Source: an uncultured Clostridia bacterium
Lineage (GTDB): Bacteria > Bacillota > Clostridia > Oscillospirales > Acutalibacteraceae
Length of the DNA stretch: 14,672 nt
Direction of reading: 5' to 3'
NCBI GenBank assembly: GCA_946539105.1
Contig: CAMNHG010000026.1
Coordinates: 1-14,672 of the forward strand
The number at the start of each line of letters is the position of its first letter. Positions within the stretch are counted from its first letter, which is position 1. The notes beneath the pieces were generated by a model, which was given only the letters and a program-made list of their open reading frames with translations, had not been told where the DNA came from and did not search any database. A program made the position numbers and the translations under genes. Positions 14,014-14,672 of this stretch are shown piece after piece.

Positions 14014-14442
14014 TTATTCCTTGAGGTCGCTTGTGCAGTGCGGGCACTTTGTAGCGTTGATGTCGATTTCTGTGCAGCAGTAGGGGCACTTCTTTGTTGT
14101 AGCCTCTTCCTCTGCTTCCTCTTCCTTTTTCTTGAGGTTGCGGAGCTTGTTGATACCCTTAACCATCAGGAAGATGATGAGAGCCATGATAAGGAAGTTG
14201 AGAACTGCGGCGATGAAGTTACCGAACGCGATGGGTCCTACGTTGAGAACCGCTGTCATCTCTTCGATTGTCTTAGCACCTGTGATTTTGCTGATGATGA
14301 GCTGGATACAAGGCATAATAATGTCGTCACACAGTGAGGTTACGATTGCGCCGAAAGCAGCACCGATGATAACACCGACTGCGAGATCCATTACGTTGCC
14401 CTGGCTGATAAATTCTTTAAATTCAGCCATAAACTTTTTCAT
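14014..14442 (-). CDS. mscL: Large-conductance mechanosensitive channel MscL with C-terminal zinc ribbon
   Basis: MscL is a pentameric membrane channel that opens under membrane tension and releases solutes on hypo-osmotic shock. The 142-residue product starts with the amphipathic N-terminal helix (FKEFISQGNVMDLAVGV at 8-24), followed by TM1 (about 17-44, containing GVIIGAAFGAIV and the DDIIMP end). A periplasmic loop comes next, then TM2 (about 73-95). A Lys/Glu-rich helix (104-114) leads to a double CxxC module, CPYC at 119-122 and CPHC at 133-136, a predicted zinc ribbon absent from E. coli MscL. The ATG at 14442 has AAGGAA 7 bases upstream. A terminator follows. No clear promoter was found; the leader overlaps a repeat element. 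Confidence 0.95.
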   Translation of the reverse strand: MKKFMAEFKEFISQGNVMDLAVGVIIGAAFGAIVTSLCDDIIMPCIQLIISKITGAKTIEEMTAVLNVGPIAFGNFIAAVLNFLIMALIIFLMVKGINKLRNLKKKEEEAEEEATTKKCPYCCTEIDINATKCPHCTSDLKE

Positions 14443-14476
14443 TGGATATTCCTTCTTTCTCTTTTTTATAAATATA

Positions 14477-14571
14477 AAACAGTTGAAAGTGTAAAGTTGA
14501 AAGTTGAAAGTTTAAGACCTTTCTTCCCGACCAAAAATTTTCAACTTTCCATTTTCAACTTTCAATTATTT
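14477..14571. repeat. Imperfect 37-bp inverted repeat made of TTGAAAGT units
   Basis: Left arm 14477-14513 and right arm 14535-14571 are 37 bases each and pair at 30 of 37 positions without gaps, around a 21-base spacer. Each arm consists of spaced copies of TTGAAAGT or near-copies (three in the left arm; two TTGAAA-type units plus a variant in the right). The right arm overlaps the stop codon of the rightmost gene. The left arm lies about 35 bases upstream of the mscL start. It may act as a terminator or be a small dispersed repeat, and function is unknown. Confidence 0.7.
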
Positions 14572-14672
14572 AAGTATTGCCTTATGGAATACCTTTTTGC
14601 CCTTTTTAATTACGGCAAAGCCGTCCGCGAAGTCTGCGGAGGTGAGCTTTTTGTACACGTCCTTAACCTTTT
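14566..14672 (-). CDS. tyrS: C-terminal end of a gene, probably tyrosyl-tRNA synthetase
   Basis: Only the last 34 codons are present; the gene enters from the right edge. The tail, with TSADFADGFAVIKKGKKVFHK and ending AILK, resembles the final strand of the C-terminal S4-like RNA-binding domain of tyrosyl-tRNA synthetases, where GKKxF/Y near the end is typical. The match rests on a short stretch, so the product name is tentative. The coding nature is well supported by the open frame and codon use. Its stop codon (14566-14568) lies inside the inverted repeat that separates it from mscL. Confidence 0.5.
   Translation of the reverse strand, partial: KVKDVYKKLTSADFADGFAVIKKGKKVFHKAILK

Noticed and set aside
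14481..14513. TTGAAAGT repeats as a CRISPR array
   Set aside because: The units are about 8 bases with spacing of only a few bases, no unique spacers and no cas genes.

Overview
The window reads as ordinary core chromosome of a low-to-mid GC, spore-forming Firmicute, most likely a gut Clostridia of the Ruminococcaceae/Oscillospiraceae type. The evidence is RNase J, NrdR, YmdB and FakA, the sporulation genes yqfC, yqfD and ylbJ, strong AGGAGG-type ribosome binding sites, TATAAT/TGnTATAAT promoters and frequent GTG/TTG starts. There is no phage, transposase, CRISPR array, rRNA, tRNA or riboswitch that I can support.

Layout. Positions 1-461 (minus) hold the N-terminal 153 residues of RNase J, cut by the window edge. 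A 269-base AT-rich spacer follows, then rnhA (plus, RNase HI). rnhA converges on nrdR (minus) with two hairpins between them. A long minus-strand series then runs leftward: yqfC > yqfD > ymdB > fakA > recG > a DacA/DacF-type D-Ala-D-Ala carboxypeptidase > nrdR. Promoters predicted before ymdB, fakA and nrdR divide it into several units. The fakA-recG adjacency recalls the yloV...recG region of Bacillus subtilis.

At 9514-9583 the strands diverge. yqfC-yqfD goes left, and ylbJ followed by a glutamine-dependent asparagine synthetase goes right. Both directions appear to use sigma-E-like promoters that physically overlap, which would make this a mother-cell sporulation locus. The asparagine synthetase starts 5 bases after the ylbJ stop and may be an AsnO-like sporulation enzyme. 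A small PAP2 membrane phosphatase with its own sigma-A-like promoter follows and ends at a bidirectional terminator.

The right end holds an AT-rich, unrecognised 7-TM membrane protein insulated by terminators on both sides. Next are mscL with a C-terminal zinc ribbon, an imperfect 37-bp inverted repeat built from TTGAAAGT units, and the last 34 codons of a gene that is probably tyrS.

Most of the window is housekeeping. I see no clear new multi-gene system. The items most worth a second look are the overlapping divergent sporulation promoters with the linked asparagine synthetase, the orphan membrane protein, and the inverted-repeat element beside mscL.
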